Assembly (NCBI GenBank): GCA_946480965.1
Contig: CAMLMI010000277.1
Span: 1-6,489, forward strand
Length of the DNA stretch: 6,489 nucleotides
DNA from: an uncultured Verrucomicrobiales bacterium
GTDB taxonomy: Bacteria; Verrucomicrobiota; Verrucomicrobiae; Limisphaerales; CANJSG01
Direction of reading: 5' to 3'
Shown here: positions 5,086 through 6,489 of the stretch, in pieces
Layout: every line of letters begins with the position of its first letter
Numbering within the stretch: the first letter of the stretch is position 1
Program-made: the position numbers and the translations under genes
The notes under the pieces: generated by a model
Told to the model about the DNA's origin: nothing
What the model saw: only the letters and a program-made list of their open reading frames with translations
Databases searched by the model: none

Positions 5086-5784
5086 TCACTCCAGGTCGAA
5101 GACCAGCACCTGCGACGGCGCGTTGGCCCGGAGACGGACGGTCTCTTCCTTCGACACCGCGGCGGCATCGCCGGACTTCAGCGCCGTGCCGTCGTTCAGG
5201 GTCACGTCGCCGACGGCGACCTGCACCCAGACGTGGCGGCCGGGGCGGATGGTCTGCTCCACCGTTTGGCCGGGTTCCAGCCGGGCGAGGTTCAGGTCGG
5301 TGTCCTGGTTGATCGGGATCGAACCGTCTCGGCCGGTCTTGCTGGCGACGAGATGGAACCGTCCGGGCTCCGCCTGGGCGAAGGACTTCTCGGCGTAGCC
5401 GGGCGTCGCGCCGTGCTTGTCGGGCAAGATCCAGATCTGGAACAGATGCACGGGCTCGATCGGCGAGTGGTTGAACTCGCTGTGCTGGATGCCGGTGCCG
5501 GCGCTGATCCGCTGGACGTCGCCCGCGCGCATCACGGCCGAATTGCCCATGCTGTCGCGGTGCTGGAGCGCGCCGCTGACCACGTAGGTGATGATCTCCA
5601 TGTCGCGGTGCGGGTGCATCCCGAAGCCGCCGCCGCCGGCCACCACGTCGTCGTTGATGACGCGGAGGGCACGGAAGTGCATGTGCTTCGGATCGTAGTA
5701 ATCGGCGAAGGAGAAGGTGTGGTGCGACTTGAGCCAGCCGTGGTCGGCATGGCCCCGGTCTTCGGCTTTGCGGAGAGTGATCAT
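5086..5784 (-). CDS. Pirin family bicupin (YhaK-like)
   Basis: The product starts MITLRKAEDRGHADHGWL and closely follows E. coli YhaK from end to end; at 232 residues it is the usual length. HTFSFADYYDP and ALRVINDD are family signatures. The four metal ligands of the N-terminal cupin are all present: H57 and H59 in GMHPHRD, H101 and E103 in GTGIQHSE. Pirins of this kind bind iron or another metal in the cytoplasm; some have quercetin 2,3-dioxygenase activity and YhaK has been linked to oxidative stress, so the physiological role here is open. The frame also allows an ATG at 5871, adding 29 low-complexity residues. The ATG at 5784 is chosen because family proteins begin there. It stands alone, with a terminator after it and a 306-base gap before it. 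Confidence 0.94.
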   Translation of the reverse strand: MITLRKAEDRGHADHGWLKSHHTFSFADYYDPKHMHFRALRVINDDVVAGGGGFGMHPHRDMEIITYVVSGALQHRDSMGNSAVMRAGDVQRISAGTGIQHSEFNHSPIEPVHLFQIWILPDKHGATPGYAEKSFAQAEPGRFHLVASKTGRDGSIPINQDTDLNLARLEPGQTVEQTIRPGRHVWVQVAVGDVTLNDGTALKSGDAAAVSKEETVRLRANAPSQVLVFDLE

Positions 5785-6090
5785 GGTCTTTGCTTTCTTC
5801 GTTGTCGGTTCCGCCGCTGTCACCGGTGGGGAACCGTTGTTCTGTCCCACCTTCTGCGAATGTCGTGCCATAGGCCCTCGGCGGTGGCGACGTCGCTTTC
5901 TAGCCGTTCAACCGCAATGGTTTGCCTGTGAATGAGCAGAGCAGGCGACGGTTGACGTCGGACAACGAAACTTCGTGCCTCTTCGTTGCGGCGGTGATCG
6001 GACAACGAGCTTTCACGGTTTCAGCGCGGCTTGTCCGGCGTCCGGCGCGAATCCTTCCACCGGAAAAAGCCGGGTCAACTGGACTGGATC
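5785..6090. other. 306-base intergenic gap with short repeats
   Basis: No gene is supported between the metalloprotease stop and the pirin start. The part next to pirin (5785-5871) could encode an N-terminal extension of pirin. The middle contains a direct repeat TCGGACAACGA (5958 and 5998) and a small hairpin. No clear terminator with a T-run follows the metalloprotease, and no confident promoter for pirin is seen. Confidence 0.6.
5958..6008. repeat. 11-base direct repeat 40 bases apart, with hairpin between
   Basis: TCGGACAACGA occurs at 5958-5968 and again at 5998-6008. Overlapping the first copy, CAACGAA (5963-5969) and TTCGTTG (5982-5988) form a seven-pair stem with a 12-base loop. The loop contains TTCGTGCC, also present at 3363-3370 before the 95-residue gene. 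It may be part of a dispersed intergenic repeat or a regulator site. Confidence 0.4.
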
Positions 6091-6489
6091 TCAGTCGAGC
6101 CCCATGTCCTTGCGGAACGCGGCGACGAGCAGGACGTGGCGGCGGTTGTTCTCGGTGGAGCCTTCGCTGTCGAAGTTCAGGCCGTAGGGCCAGAAATGCG
6201 TGCCGTCGGAATTGATGTTGGCCGTGGGGCCGTCGAAGGAACGCACCAGGGCGATGCCGTTCGCGCCGGTCCAGACGCCGTTGTTCAGGTTGGCATTCCA
6301 AGCCCAGTGGGTGCCCACGCCCATCGTGTGGCTGATCTCATGCAGGGCGGTGCGGTAGCCGATCTGGCCGCCGAAGCGGATGTGCCCGGCGTAGTTCGCG
6401 TCGGCCGTGGGCACGCCGGGATTGTATTCGACGGTGAGGTGTTTGCGGAAGGTTCCCCAGCGGTTGTAGGTGGCCACGGCACCGTCCAT
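6091..6489 (-). CDS. Metzincin-type zinc metalloprotease, C-terminal part
   Basis: The last 132 residues of a longer protein are present; the 5' part lies beyond the right edge, and the ATG at 6489 is probably an internal methionine. The zinc motif HEISHTMGVGTH (encoded by 6342-6307) fits HExxHxxGxxH, with three histidine ligands and the catalytic glutamate, as in metzincins. It is preceded by RFGGQIGYRTAL and followed by a segment with DGTHFWPYGLNFDSE and a C-terminus RKDMGLD. No methionine at a clear Met-turn position follows the motif closely, so assignment to a metzincin subfamily is not possible. I recall similar C-termini in secreted proteins of Verrucomicrobiota, some with lectin-like domains; a signal peptide would be expected upstream but cannot be seen. 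It would hydrolyse peptide bonds outside the cytoplasm. Confidence 0.85.
   Translation of the reverse strand: MDGAVATYNRWGTFRKHLTVEYNPGVPTADANYAGHIRFGGQIGYRTALHEISHTMGVGTHWAWNANLNNGVWTGANGIALVRSFDGPTANINSDGTHFWPYGLNFDSEGSTENNRRHVLLVAAFRKDMGLD

Noticed and set aside
3531..5312. 593-codon open frame on the plus strand
   Set aside because: It starts inside the tRNA gene and runs antisense to the MFS and pirin genes. Its product is a low-complexity mix of E, G, A, R and D, as expected opposite G+C-rich genes.
5313..5328. 14-base match (TCGGGATCGAACCG) between the pirin gene and the T arm of the tRNA, as a possible attachment site
   Set aside because: It lies in a conserved coding segment of pirin, on the wrong side of the tRNA for the accessory cluster, and does not extend to the tRNA 3' end.
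1..6489. CRISPR array or insertion sequence
   Set aside because: No regularly spaced long repeats and no transposase motif were found; the repeats present are only 5-11 bases.

Overview
The window is bacterial DNA, G+C-rich except at its left end, and every gene I can support lies on the minus strand. Several features suggest a Verrucomicrobiota-like genome: the secreted metzincin-type protease at the right edge (HEISHTMGVGTH), a TCR/Tet-type MFS exporter, weak use of Shine-Dalgarno sites, and a TTCGTGCC..TTCGT intergenic motif. This assignment is a guess from family resemblance and was not tested.

The right part (about 3532-6489) looks like ordinary chromosome. From right to left it holds the C-terminal part of a zinc metalloprotease, a 306-base gap with short repeats, a pirin/YhaK-type cupin protein closed by a perfect 28-base palindromic terminator, a 417-residue MFS exporter, and a tRNA-Thr(UGU) gene with encoded CCA. 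A terminator-like hairpin follows the tRNA.

The middle part (1390-3531) begins at the 3' end of the tRNA and looks like accessory DNA, possibly part of an integrated element. It contains six small genes in three couplets, each joined by a 4-base stop/start overlap: 95 aa + 30 aa, 137 aa + 71 aa, and 80 aa + 169 aa. Strong G+C hairpins separate the couplets. Several of the small proteins look like DNA-binding proteins: ribbon-helix-helix-like patterns in the 137- and 80-residue proteins and an excisionase/MerR-like helix-turn-helix in the 71-residue one. The last gene is an ATP-dependent DNA ligase nucleotidyltransferase domain that stops at motif V with no OB-fold. Upstream of the first gene lie three TTGCC repeats at an exact 10-base period and a 15-base palindrome, which together resemble an operator. 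No integrase, capsid or replication gene is visible, so the type of element stays open.

The left part (1-1268) is one incomplete gene for a secreted parallel beta-helix protein. It has no start-to-stop frame inside the window because it runs off the left edge. It is clearly richer in A+T than everything to its right, which suggests separate acquisition.
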